Shown here one piece after another: positions 27,817 to 36,009 of a stretch of DNA of 64,000 nt (its first letter is position 1; each line of letters starts with the position of its first letter). The position numbers and the translations under genes were made by a program. Location: the NCBI RefSeq assembly GCF_013839525.1, contig NZ_JACDIS010000012.1:89673-153672 (forward strand). Reading direction: 5' to 3'. The DNA comes from Chthonobacter rhizosphaerae (GTDB lineage: Bacteria > Pseudomonadota > Alphaproteobacteria > Rhizobiales > Pleomorphomonadaceae). The notes beneath the pieces are model-generated. The model searched no databases and was not told where the DNA came from. It saw nothing but the letters and a program-made list of their open reading frames with translations.

Positions 27817-29100
27817 TCAGCGGAACACGCTCGGGAGCCAGAGCGAGAGCGCCGGAATATACGTCACCGCGAGGAGGACGGCGATGGAGGCGCCGAAAAA
27901 GGGCCAGATCGTCCTCATGGCCTCGCGGATGGTGATCTTGCCGACCGCGCAGCCGACGAAGAGCACCGAGCCGACCGGCGGCGTGTTCAGGCCGATGCCG
28001 GCGTTGAGGATCATCACGACGCCGAAGTGCACCGGGTCGATGCCGAACGCCTTCACCACCGGGAGAAGCACGGGCGTGGCGATGATGATCATCGGCGCCA
28101 TGTCCATGAAGGTGCCGAGGAGAAGGAGAGCCACGTTGATGAGGAGCAGGATGACGATCGGGTTGTCCGACACCGACTGGAGCGCCTGGACCAGCGAGGT
28201 CTGCACCTGCAGGAACGCCATGAGCCAGGAGAAGGCGGCGGCGGTGCCGATGACGAGGAGCACCATGGCGGTGGTGCGCACGGCCCCGAGGGTCGCCTCC
28301 TTGAAACCTTCCCAGTTCAGCTCGCGGTAGACGAGAAGCGCCACCAGGGCTGCGTAAAGCACTGCGATGCAGGAACTTTCCGTCGCCGTGAAGATGCCCG
28401 AGCGGACGCCGCCGAAGATGATGAAGATGAGGAGGATGCCGGGCAGGGCGACGAGCAGCGCCTTTAGGACGCCCATGACGCCCGGGAAGACCCCGGCCGG
28501 ATAACCGCGGCGGCGCGCGACCCACCAGGCGGTGATCATCAGCGCGAGCGCGAGGAGCATGCCCGGCACGATGCCGGCGGTGAACAGATCGGCCACGGAC
28601 ACGTTCCCGCCGGCCGCGATCGAATAGATGATCATGTTGTGGGACGGCGGGATCATCAGCGCGATGATGGCGGAATTCACCGTGACATTGACGGCGTAGT
28701 CCTTGTCATAGCCGCGCTTTTCCATCTGCGGGATCATCAGTCCGCCGATCGCCGAGGCGTCGGCGACAGCCGATCCGGAGATGCCGCCGAAGAGCGTGGA
28801 GGCGACCACGTTCACCTGTCCGAGGCCGCCGCGGAGGTGGCCGACCAAGGATGCGGCAAAGGCGATCAGTCGCTCGGCGATGCCGCCGCGGATCATCAGG
28901 TCGCCGGCGAAGATGAAGAACGGGATCGCCATCATGGCGAAGGCGTTCATGCCGGAATTGAGCTGCTGGAACACGATGATCGGCGGCAGGCCGAGGTAAA
29001 GAACCGTGGCCAGGGCGGAAAGCCCCAGGCAGAACGCGATCGGCATGCCGATCAGGACAAGCACCGAGAAGGTGCCGAACAGAATCCAGAGCGACATCAC
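27817..29100 (-). CDS. TRAP transporter large permease DctM-type
   Basis: Large membrane subunit of a TRAP transporter, 427 residues with about 12 hydrophobic segments. Family motifs are MPIAFCLGLSALATVLYLGL, FFIFAGDLMIRGGIAERLI, SGSAVADASAIGGLMIP and IIIATPVLLPVVKAFGIDPVHFG. It uses a sodium or proton gradient with the binding protein at 29840-30820 and the small subunit directly upstream, whose stop it overlaps by four bases. A hexuronate substrate is inferred from the operon. Confidence 0.92.
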   Translation of the reverse strand: MMSLWILFGTFSVLVLIGMPIAFCLGLSALATVLYLGLPPIIVFQQLNSGMNAFAMMAIPFFIFAGDLMIRGGIAERLIAFAASLVGHLRGGLGQVNVVASTLFGGISGSAVADASAIGGLMIPQMEKRGYDKDYAVNVTVNSAIIALMIPPSHNMIIYSIAAGGNVSVADLFTAGIVPGMLLALALMITAWWVARRRGYPAGVFPGVMGVLKALLVALPGILLIFIIFGGVRSGIFTATESSCIAVLYAALVALLVYRELNWEGFKEATLGAVRTTAMVLLVIGTAAAFSWLMAFLQVQTSLVQALQSVSDNPIVILLLINVALLLLGTFMDMAPMIIIATPVLLPVVKAFGIDPVHFGVVMILNAGIGLNTPPVGSVLFVGCAVGKITIREAMRTIWPFFGASIAVLLAVTYIPALSLWLPSVFR

Positions 29101-29645
29101 ACGACCTCGATATTGGCGACATCCTGCGTCTCGGGCGCATGTCTTGCGCCTGCGGCGAGTTCGACCAGTCGTTCAAGGGAAAAGAGGGTAATCAGGGCAC
29201 CGCCGATGACCATGGGAAGGAAGTCGAAGCTGCCCGGCCAGCCGAGCGCCGGCAGGGTGGCGCTCCAGGTGCCGATGGCGAGCTGCGCGGAGTAGAAGCT
29301 CATCGCGACGCCGAAGACGATCATCAGCACAAGCGTGATGGCGTCGAAGACTTTCCCCACCGCATCCGGCAGCAGGTAATGAAGAAGGTCGAGGCCCAGA
29401 TGGAAGTTCTCACGGACGCCGACCGCGGCGCCGAAGACGATGAACCAGCTCATCAGCTGAAGCGTGAGCGGCTCGGACCAGATCGGCGTCGAATTCAGGA
29501 CGTAGCGGCCGAAGACCTGCCAGCCGACGATCAAAGTCATGGCGACGAGCCCTATGGCGGCGAGCCACAAGGCGGCCGTGGAGAGGACGTCGAGGACGCG
29601 CGACACGGCGCGAAAGGCAGTCGGAGGCTTAGCGGGTGCGGTCAT
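29097..29645 (-). CDS. TRAP transporter small permease DctQ-type
   Basis: Small TRAP subunit of 182 residues with four membrane segments (WLAAIGLVAMTLIVGWQVFG first). It carries the DctQ landmark RYVLNSTPIWSEPLTLQLMSW and GVRENFHLGLDLL. The ATG at 29645 (MTAPAKPPTAF) is preferred; the frame is open back to 29798, but that part would be a basic, unstructured extension. It is coupled to dctM through a four-base overlap. Confidence 0.9.
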   Translation of the reverse strand: MTAPAKPPTAFRAVSRVLDVLSTAALWLAAIGLVAMTLIVGWQVFGRYVLNSTPIWSEPLTLQLMSWFIVFGAAVGVRENFHLGLDLLHYLLPDAVGKVFDAITLVLMIVFGVAMSFYSAQLAIGTWSATLPALGWPGSFDFLPMVIGGALITLFSLERLVELAAGARHAPETQDVANIEVV

Positions 29646-29779
29646 GCCAGCGCTCGGTGCGGTGAGTCGCTCCCGCGAACGGGGATACGACGTAGGGTTT
29701 TTGTCGGGTGATCGCCGCCGAAAAGCGCGGCGACATGTCGTCGGTGTCGTGGGACTTGTCGGCCGATGACCGGTGACGG

Positions 29780-29826
29780 GCCGACCGGCGCCGGGCAAGG
29801 GGAGAACCCGCCCGGCGCCGGTCGGC
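29780..29826 (-). other. Strong stem-loop between TRAP binding-protein and small-permease genes
   Basis: A perfect 17-bp stem (29780-29796 with 29810-29826, core CCGGCGCCGG) lies 14 bases after the dctP stop. There is no T-tract. It probably stabilises the dctP message or partly terminates, so that binding protein exceeds permease. Confidence 0.65.
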
Positions 29827-29839
29827 GTCGCGCTTCAGA

Positions 29840-30820
29840 TCACTCGGTCGCCTGGATGCGGCTGACCAGATCCTTCAGCTTGTCCGTGTTGGCGAACTGC
29901 TCGTAGACCGGGCCCATGGCCGCCTGGAAGGGCGCCTTGTCCACCTGGTGGACCTCGACGCCGGCGGCGCGCACGGTCTCCTCGGACTTCGTCTCGCGGG
30001 CGTTCCAGAGCTCGCGCATCTTCGGCACGCTGTCCTTGGCGGCCTGCTTCAGGAGCTGCTGGTCCTCGGGCGAGAGCTTGTCCCAGGTCACCTTTGAGAC
30101 GACGAGCACCTCCGGCGACATGGAATGCTCGGTCAGCGAGTAGTGCTTGGCGACCTCGTAATGCTTGGAGGATTCCAGGCTCGGCCAGTTGTTCTCGGCG
30201 CCGTCGATGACGCCCGTCTCAAGGGCGGAGTAGACCTCGCCGAACGGCATCGGGGTGGCGTTCGCCCCGAGGGCGCTCATCATGGCGAGCCACATGTCCG
30301 ACTGCTGGACGCGGATCTTCATGCCCTTGATGTCGTCCGCCGACTTGATCGGCTTGCCGACCGAGTAGAAGGAGCGGGCGCCCGAGTCGTAGAAGGCGAG
30401 GCCGACGAGGGCGTTCGGCTCCAGGGCGGCCAGGATCTCCTCGCCGATCGGGCCGTCCATGACCTTGTGCATGTGCTCGGTGGACTTGAAGATGAACGGC
30501 AGGGCCGGGACCACGGTCTCCGGGACCAGGTTGTTCAGCGGCGCGAGATTGATCCGGTTCATGTCGATGACGCCGAACCGGGTCTGCTCGATGGTGTCCT
30601 TCTCCTCGCCGAGCTGGCGGTTGTTGAACACCTGGATCTCGATCCGGCCGTTCGAGCGCTCCTTGACCAGATCGCCCATGTACTTGACCGCGTCGACGGT
30701 CGGGTAGCCGTCCGGATGGATGTCGGCCGACCGCAGGGTGATCTCGGCGGCGAAAGCCGGCGTTCCGACGAGCGCGGCCGCGACCGCGACGGCGGCCGTG
30801 AAAGACTTGAAGTTATACAT
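29840..30820 (-). CDS. TRAP transporter substrate-binding protein DctP-type (hexuronate)
   Basis: Periplasmic solute-binding protein of 326 residues. The Sec signal peptide is MYNFKSFTAAVAVAAALVG with cleavage after AFA (about residue 24). The family arginine region is GMKIRVQQSDMWLAMMSALG, with the later motif GVIDGAENNWPSLESSKHYEV. GGAGGAAAG precedes the ATG. It lies 38 bp after uxaC on the same strand. The family label and uronate enzymes around it make galacturonate or glucuronate the likely ligand; this is inference. Confidence 0.9.
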   Translation of the reverse strand: MYNFKSFTAAVAVAAALVGTPAFAAEITLRSADIHPDGYPTVDAVKYMGDLVKERSNGRIEIQVFNNRQLGEEKDTIEQTRFGVIDMNRINLAPLNNLVPETVVPALPFIFKSTEHMHKVMDGPIGEEILAALEPNALVGLAFYDSGARSFYSVGKPIKSADDIKGMKIRVQQSDMWLAMMSALGANATPMPFGEVYSALETGVIDGAENNWPSLESSKHYEVAKHYSLTEHSMSPEVLVVSKVTWDKLSPEDQQLLKQAAKDSVPKMRELWNARETKSEETVRAAGVEVHQVDKAPFQAAMGPVYEQFANTDKLKDLVSRIQATE

Positions 30821-30858
30821 GCTACTTTCCTCCACTAATGAGCTCCGACCCTCCCTGG

Positions 30859-32262
30859 TCAGAGCTTGTAGGCTTGCTTGGCAAGTCTGTAGGCGAGGTC
30901 GTGGGCGACCTCGAAAGCTTCGTCCTCGTCCATCCGATGCTCGGCGACGAGCCTGGCGAGGAAGCCGCAATCGACCCGGCGCGCGACGTCGTGGCGGGCC
31001 GGGATGGACGGGAAGGCGCGGGTGTCGTCGTTGAACCCGACCGTGTTGTAGAAGCCGGCGGTCTCGGTCACGAGCTCGCGGTAGCGCCACATGCCTTCCG
31101 GGCTGTCGAAGAACCACCAGGCGGGACCGAGCCGGAGCGCCGGATAGACGCCGGCCAGCGGCGCGAGCTCGCGCGAATAGGCGGTCTCGTCCAGGGTGAA
31201 CAGGATGACGGTGAGGTCCCGCTCCATGCCGACGGCGTCGAGGAGGGGCTTCAGGTCGGTCACGTAGTCGGTCGGGCCGGGGATGTCGGCGCCCTTGTCG
31301 CGTCCGAACATGTCGAACAGGACCGGCGAGTGGTTGCGGCGCGACCCCGGATGGATCTGCATGACGAGCCCGTCCTCGCGGCTCATCTTGGCCATCTCGG
31401 TCAGCATCTGGGCCCGGAAGAGGTCGTTCTCCTCCACCGTCGAGCGGCCGGCGCGGACCTTGGTGTAGAGCGCGTTCGCCTCCACGGCCGACAGGTTGGC
31501 GGTGCGGGCCGACGGATGGCCGTGATCGGTGGAGGTGGCGCCCATCGCCTTGAAGAAGGCGCGGCGGGCGCGATGGGCGTCGAGATAGCCCGAATAGTCG
31601 TCCACGTCGCAGCCGGTGAGCTCGCCGAAGGCGGACACGTTGGCGGCGAAGCCTTCGAAGTCCGGGTCGATCACCGGGTCCGGCCGGTAGGCGGTGACGA
31701 CGCGCCCCTTCCAGCCGCTCTCGCGGATCATCCGGTGCCACTTCAGGTCGTCGAGCGGGCTCTCGGTGGTGGCGATCACCTCGATGTTGAAGCGCTCGAA
31801 GAGGGCGCGCGGCCGGTAGGCGTCGGTGGCGAGGCGTTCGGCGATGCGGTCGTAGAAGGCGTCCGCGGTGTCGGCGGACAGCCGCAGGTCGAGATCGAAC
31901 AGGGTCGCGAAGGCGTGGTCGAGCCACATGCGCGTGGGCGTGCCGCGGAACAGGTGGTAGTTGGCGGCGAACCGGCGCCAGATGGTGCGCCCGTCCGTCT
32001 CCACCGGCCCGCCGTCGCGGCGGGGAACGCCGAGGTCCTCCAGGCCGACACCCTGGCTGAGGAGCATGCGGAAGACATAGTGATCCGGCACCACGAAGAG
32101 CTGGGCCGGATCCGGGAACAGGTCGTTCTCCGCATACCAGCGCGGGTCGGTGTGGCCGTGGGGGCTGACGATCGGCAGGTCCTTCACCTCGGCGTAAAGC
32201 CGGCGGGCGATCGACCGGATGGTCGGATCGGCGGGGAACAGGCGATCTTCGTGGATGGGCAA
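30859..32262 (-). CDS. uxaC: Uronate isomerase UxaC
   Basis: Glucuronate/galacturonate isomerase of the amidohydrolase superfamily, 467 residues. The metal-binding motif is VSPHGHTDPRWYAEN near residue 35; other family stretches are IEVIATTESPLDDLKWH, LVMQIHPGSRRNHS and PAWWFFDSPEGMWRYREL. It converts D-glucuronate to fructuronate and D-galacturonate to tagaturonate. The start is taken as TTG at 32262, preceded by GAGGGAG; no ATG lies nearby and longer frames have no similarity. It is the first gene of the uxaC-dctPQM-reductase-uxaA operon and divergent from kdgK. Confidence 0.9.
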   Translation of the reverse strand: MPIHEDRLFPADPTIRSIARRLYAEVKDLPIVSPHGHTDPRWYAENDLFPDPAQLFVVPDHYVFRMLLSQGVGLEDLGVPRRDGGPVETDGRTIWRRFAANYHLFRGTPTRMWLDHAFATLFDLDLRLSADTADAFYDRIAERLATDAYRPRALFERFNIEVIATTESPLDDLKWHRMIRESGWKGRVVTAYRPDPVIDPDFEGFAANVSAFGELTGCDVDDYSGYLDAHRARRAFFKAMGATSTDHGHPSARTANLSAVEANALYTKVRAGRSTVEENDLFRAQMLTEMAKMSREDGLVMQIHPGSRRNHSPVLFDMFGRDKGADIPGPTDYVTDLKPLLDAVGMERDLTVILFTLDETAYSRELAPLAGVYPALRLGPAWWFFDSPEGMWRYRELVTETAGFYNTVGFNDDTRAFPSIPARHDVARRVDCGFLARLVAEHRMDEDEAFEVAHDLAYRLAKQAYKL

Positions 32263-32474
32263 CGGTCCAACTCCCTCGTTCGACGAACCCGGCGCCCGTT
32301 TCGCAGCGGGCGACGCCGTCCGTCCCATCTCCTCCCTCCCGCGTCCTCGCGCGGAAGGATGGGCCGTCCTCCGATCCGTCCGGGGCTCGATCGGGTGCGA
32401 TGTCGATCGGGCCGGTCCTTGATCGGGGCGGCGAGTTGTCGGAGAACATCCACGAACGGAGGACGTCCCGTCAA

Positions 32475-32489
32475 GTGATAAGATGACTT
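32475..32489 (-). promoter_or_regulatory. Candidate GntR/FCD operator, site 1 of uxaC-kdgK gap
   Basis: Minus-strand AAGTCATCTTATCAC shares ten of the first eleven bases with AAGTCATCATACGAA upstream of kduI. It lies 23 bases, about two helical turns, from the second site. Confidence 0.5.
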
Positions 32490-32497
32490 CTCCGAAA

Positions 32498-32512
32498 TTC
32501 AGATGATGATAA
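32498..32512 (-). promoter_or_regulatory. Candidate GntR/FCD operator, site 2 of uxaC-kdgK gap
   Basis: Minus-strand TTATCATCATCTGAA shares TCATCAT and GAA with the kduI site. It is in the same orientation as site 1. Confidence 0.45.
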
Positions 32513-32583
32513 TGGTTGCCCGGCGCGGCCGGCCTGACCTTCGGGGCAGGTGGACACGGCGCCGCAGGGACGAGGAGGCGGCT

Positions 32584-33504
32584 TTGAAGCGGGTTTTCGC
32601 GAGCATCGGCGAGTGCATGGTGGAGCTGTCCTCGGCGGGCGAACGTCTTTATCGACAGGGATTTGCCGGAGACACGTTCAACACCGCCTGGTATGTGCGG
32701 GCGCTGCTCGACCCGGCCGGCTGGACGGTGCGGTACGTGACCGGCATCGGCGACGACAAGTTGTCTGACGAGTTGGCCGACTTCATCGCCGACGCGGGCA
32801 TCGACACCAGCGCGCTGATGCGCAAACCCGGCCGCCCGATCGGGCTTTACGCCATCCACCTGGACGGTCACGAGCGCAGCTTCTCCTACTGGCGGGAGAC
32901 GGCAGCCGCCAAGCTGCTGGCGGAGGACGCGGGCGCCTTGCGGGACGCGCTGCGCGACGTGGAGTGTGCCTATTTCTCCGGCATCACCCTGGCGATCCTG
33001 GCGCCTGAACACCGGCGGACGCTGCTGACGGCCCTGGCCGAGGTGCGGGCGCGGGGAAGCATGGTGGCGTTCGACCCGAACATCCGCATGCGGCTGTGGC
33101 CGGACTCGGACACGGCGCGGGCGGCGCTGATCGAGGGCTATCGGGTGTGCACGATCGCCATGCCGACCTATCCGGACGACCGCGACCTCTTCGGCGACGC
33201 GGATCTCGCCGCCTGCGTGCGCCGGGTGGCCGGCTACGGGCCGACGGAGATCGTCGCCAAGGACGGGGCGGATCCGACGCTGGTGTCCGTGGACGGGGTG
33301 GAGACGATGGTGCCGGCCGTGAAGGTGGACGCGCCCGTGGACACGACCGGCGCCGGCGACAGCTTCAACGCGGGCTATCTGGCGGCGCGGCTGGCCGGGA
33401 AGGACCCGGTGGAGGCGACCCGGATGGGGCACCGGGTGGCGTCGCGGGTGATCGGCGTGAAGGGCGCGCTGGCGCCGATGGAGGGGTTCGCCGGGATGGT
33501 GTGA
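32584..33504 (+). CDS. kdgK: 2-dehydro-3-deoxygluconokinase KdgK
   Basis: PfkB-family sugar kinase of 306 residues, phosphorylating 2-keto-3-deoxygluconate to KDPG. It starts FASIGECMVELS; the body shows GFAGDTFNTAWYVRAL, the substrate-type segment GLYAIHLDGHERSFSYWRE and the ATP/anion-hole motif DTTGAGDSFNAGYLAARL. The start is TTG at 32584, decided by GAGGAGG six bases upstream; the frame is open to 32503, but that stretch lacks similarity and overlaps candidate operators. It is divergent from uxaC and completes the hexuronate pathway into Entner-Doudoroff metabolism. Confidence 0.93.
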   Translation: MKRVFASIGECMVELSSAGERLYRQGFAGDTFNTAWYVRALLDPAGWTVRYVTGIGDDKLSDELADFIADAGIDTSALMRKPGRPIGLYAIHLDGHERSFSYWRETAAAKLLAEDAGALRDALRDVECAYFSGITLAILAPEHRRTLLTALAEVRARGSMVAFDPNIRMRLWPDSDTARAALIEGYRVCTIAMPTYPDDRDLFGDADLAACVRRVAGYGPTEIVAKDGADPTLVSVDGVETMVPAVKVDAPVDTTGAGDSFNAGYLAARLAGKDPVEATRMGHRVASRVIGVKGALAPMEGFAGMV

Positions 33505-33604
33505 GGTCCATGGTTCGGGTGAACCGGACCATCACGGCGGAGGGTTCGGCGCTCTCGGCATCGGTCTTGCATGGCGGGGAGACTTTGTCGGGTCCGTCGC
33601 GTGC

Positions 33605-34192
33605 ATGAGCCAGCCAGTCATCAAGGTCGCCGTCATTGACGACAATCAGGTGCGCGCCGCCATCCTGGAGGATGGGTTGCGGGCGGCCGGGGTTGTGGAG
33701 ATCACCGTGCTGAGCGGCATGGCCAACCTCCTGAAGAGGCTGGTGGCCGTGGATCCGGACGTGGTGATCATCGACCTGGAGAACCCGAGCCGCGACGTGC
33801 TGGAGCAGATGTTCCAGGTGAGCCGGGTGGTGTCGCGGCCGGTCGCCATGTTCGTGGACCAGTCGGACACGGCCATGATCGAGGCGGCGGTGGACGCCGG
33901 GGTTTCGGCCTATGTGGTGGACGGGCTGAAGAAGGAGCGGATCAAGTCGATCGTCGACATGGCGATCAGCCGCTTCAACGCCTTCACCAAGCTGAAGCGC
34001 GAGCTGGACGAGGCCAAGAGCGAGCTCGCCGAGCGCAAGCTGATCGAGAAGGCCAAGGGCATCCTGATGAAGCATCGCGGCCTGAGCGAGCCGGAGGCGC
34101 ATGCGGCGCTCCGCAAGGCGGCGATGAACGAGAACAAGCGCATGGCCGAGATCGCCCAGAGCGTGATCACGGCCGCCTCGCTGCTCGGCTGA
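33605..34192 (+). CDS. nasT: ANTAR-domain antitermination regulator NasT
   Basis: RNA-binding response-regulator-like protein of 195 residues. An N-terminal receiver-type domain (VIKVAVIDDNQVRAAILEDG, DPDVVIIDLENPSRD) is followed by a coiled coil and a C-terminal ANTAR domain (about 130-190, ERKLIEKAKGILMKHRGLSE, AEIAQSVITAASLLG). NasT binds twin hairpins in nitrate-operon leaders and prevents termination; without nitrate it is held by NasS. The expected target leader is at 35809-36009. It is followed by nasS after 163 bp. Confidence 0.93.
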   Translation: MSQPVIKVAVIDDNQVRAAILEDGLRAAGVVEITVLSGMANLLKRLVAVDPDVVIIDLENPSRDVLEQMFQVSRVVSRPVAMFVDQSDTAMIEAAVDAGVSAYVVDGLKKERIKSIVDMAISRFNAFTKLKRELDEAKSELAERKLIEKAKGILMKHRGLSEPEAHAALRKAAMNENKRMAEIAQSVITAASLLG

Positions 34193-34355
34193 GCGGCGGG
34201 GCGACGACCCATTCGCGCGTCCAACGGCGGACGCGACCGGCAACGACGCCGCCCACCCGCGCGGGATCCTCCGGACCTCGCGCGACGGCGCAATTTCGAC
34301 CGCGGGGCCGCCCGTATGGCGGCCCGGCGCGGTCCACGACCCCGAGGGGCTCGAC

Positions 34356-35660
34356 GTGTTGAGCATGGACGACAGGATGGAGGAGACGACGGGCGGACTG
34401 CCGCCGGACGAGGCGTCGCGGCGTGACGCGGGCGTGATCCGCGCCGGCTTCATCCCGCTGGTGGACAGCGCGGCCCTGGTGGCGGCGGCGCGCCTGGGCT
34501 TCGCCGAGGCGGAGGGCGTGCGGGTCGACCTGGTGCGGCAGACCTCGTGGGCGTCGATCCGCGACCGGCTGGCGGTGGGCCACATGGATGTGGCGCACAT
34601 GCTGGCGCCCATGCCGATCGCCGCCTCGCTGGGGCTCGGCACGCCGGCGGTGCCCATGGTGGTGCCGATGGCGCTGGGGCTGGGCGGCAACGCCATCTCG
34701 GTCTCGACGGCGCTGTTCGACGCGATGGCGCGGCACGGGGCCGTGACGGGCGCGGGGCCGGCGGCGCTGGGCGCGGCGCTGAAGGCGGTGGTGCGCGAGC
34801 GGGGGCCGGGGCAGCCGCTGACCTTCGCGATGGTGCATCCGTTCTCGGCGCACAACTACGAACTCCGCTACTTCCTGGCCGCCGCCGGCATCCACCCGGA
34901 CCGGGACGTGCGGCTCGTGGTGGTGCCGCCGCCCTACATGGTGGAGGCGGTGGAAAGCGGGCAGATCGACGGCTTCTCGGTGGGCGAGCCCTGGAACAGC
35001 CTGGCGGTGGAGCGCGGCGCGGGCGTGCTGCTGGTTCCGAAGGTGGAGATCTGGCGCTCGAGCCCGTGCAAAGTGCTGGGCATGCGCGCCGACTGGGCGG
35101 AGCGGCATCCGGCCAAGGTGGCGGCGCTGCTGCGGGCCGTGGAGAAGGCGGCGCGGTTCGTGGACGATCCGGCCAACCGGGAAACGCTGGTGGGCCTGCT
35201 CGCCGCCGAGGACATCGTGGGGGTGGACCCGGCGATCATCCGGCGGTCGCTGTCGGGCGAGATGGTGCTCCGGAAAGGCGAAGCGCCGCGGCTCGTCCCG
35301 GATTTCATCGGCTTCAGCCGGGGGGCGGCGACCTTCCCGTGGAAAAGCCACGCGCTGTGGTTCTACAGCCAGATGGTGCGCTGGGGGCATGCGGGCCTCG
35401 CGCCGGACCTGCAGGCGACGGCGGCGGCGGTCTACCGGCCGGACCTCTACCGGGCGGCGCTCGCCGGCGCGGGCGCGGTGATGCCGGCCGCCTCCGCCAA
35501 GGTGGAGGGCGCGCTCGGCGGGCCGCTGCCGGTGGGCGCGGCGGGCGGGCGGCTGGACCTCGGGCCGGACCGCTTCTTCGACGGCCGCACGTTCGATCCG
35601 GACGACGTGGCGGGCTACCTGAGGGGCTTCGGCGAGGAGGGTGCGGCGGGCGCGGGCTGA
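34356..35660 (+). CDS. nasS: Nitrate/nitrite sensor NasS (NrtA-like, cytoplasmic)
   Basis: A 434-residue member of the NrtA/CmpA nitrate-binding family. Motifs shared with the transporter protein downstream include the FIPLVDSAALVAAA segment, LRYFLAAAGIHPDRDVRLVV and FSVGEPWNSLAVERG. Unlike NrtA it has no signal peptide or twin-arginine motif, fitting a cytosolic sensor that sequesters NasT until nitrate binds. The start is GTG at 34356 with GAGGGG upstream. It is immediately upstream of the regulated promoter region. Confidence 0.9.
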   Translation: MLSMDDRMEETTGGLPPDEASRRDAGVIRAGFIPLVDSAALVAAARLGFAEAEGVRVDLVRQTSWASIRDRLAVGHMDVAHMLAPMPIAASLGLGTPAVPMVVPMALGLGGNAISVSTALFDAMARHGAVTGAGPAALGAALKAVVRERGPGQPLTFAMVHPFSAHNYELRYFLAAAGIHPDRDVRLVVVPPPYMVEAVESGQIDGFSVGEPWNSLAVERGAGVLLVPKVEIWRSSPCKVLGMRADWAERHPAKVAALLRAVEKAARFVDDPANRETLVGLLAAEDIVGVDPAIIRRSLSGEMVLRKGEAPRLVPDFIGFSRGAATFPWKSHALWFYSQMVRWGHAGLAPDLQATAAAVYRPDLYRAALAGAGAVMPAASAKVEGALGGPLPVGAAGGRLDLGPDRFFDGRTFDPDDVAGYLRGFGEEGAAGAG

Positions 35661-35690
35661 CGCCTTTTCGGGCGGACTGCCTTGCTGCGA

Positions 35691-35707
35691 TGCACTCGAA
35701 TGAGGCA
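35691..35707. promoter_or_regulatory. Near-consensus NtrC-binding site
   Basis: TGCACT-N5-GAGGCA differs from the NtrC consensus TGCACY-N5-GRTGCA at one position. Its centre is about 110 bases upstream of the predicted sigma-54 transcription start, a usual enhancer distance. Confidence 0.55.
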
Positions 35708-35781
35708 CGCGGGCAAAACGGCGGATCGGGCCTGGAGGGGGCAAGCCCTGCGGAACCGGCGAAATCGCCCACGGACCCTGA

Positions 35782-35799
35782 TTGGCACGCCGCCTGCAT
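35782..35799 (+). promoter_or_regulatory. Sigma-54 (-24/-12) promoter for the nitrate operon
   Basis: TTGGCACGCCGCCTGCAT has the invariant GG (35784-35785) and GC (35796-35797) ten bases apart and a perfect TTGGCAC left half. Transcription would start near 35809, giving a 200-base leader before nrtA. Confidence 0.8.
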
Positions 35800-35811
35800 A
35801 AGTATTCCCGA

Positions 35812-35895
35812 GTGGGCCAACGACGGCACACCTTCCAGAGACCGAGCCCGCCAACCGGGCCGTGACCTTTCCGAATTCCAGCCCGACGACGGGCT
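35812..35895 (+). promoter_or_regulatory. NasT-target leader hairpins
   Basis: The leader begins with GTG-G-GCC, hexaloop AACGAC (35819-35824), GGC-A-CAC. This loop has A at position 1 and G at position 4, as in described ANTAR target hairpins. Further hairpins follow: GCCCG/CGGGC (35846-35860) and AGCCC with loop GACGAC and GGGCT (35880-35895). The last loop differs from the first only at position 1, and its G1 and C6 could pair. Confidence 0.6.
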
Positions 35896-35903
35896 CATGC
35901 GCG

Positions 35904-35965
35904 ACGCCGCCGACCTGAGACGGGACCCGACCGGTCCCCCTCGGCTCGGCGGCGTTTTCGTTTTT
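35904..35965 (+). terminator. Leader terminator controlled by NasT
   Basis: ACGCCGCCGA (35904-35913) pairs with TCGGCGGCGT (35946-35955), which is followed by TTTCGTTTTT. An inner hairpin GGGACC/GGTCCC (35922-35938) closes the long loop. It lies 45 bases before nrtA and should block transcription unless NasT binds the upstream hairpins. Confidence 0.75.
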
Positions 35966-36009
35966 CCGCTCTGCCCATGGGCAGCCAGACGCGACCGGGG
36001 GATCTGACC

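Larger units (their letters stand above)
32263..32583. other. Divergent regulatory region uxaC / kdgK
   Basis: This 321-bp gap holds no supported gene. The half next to kdgK (about 32475-32515) is AT-rich for this genome and carries two similar candidate GntR/FCD sites, described separately. The half next to uxaC is G/C-rich leader. The uxaC and kdgK starts are both TTG codons with good purine-rich ribosome sites. Confidence 0.6.
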
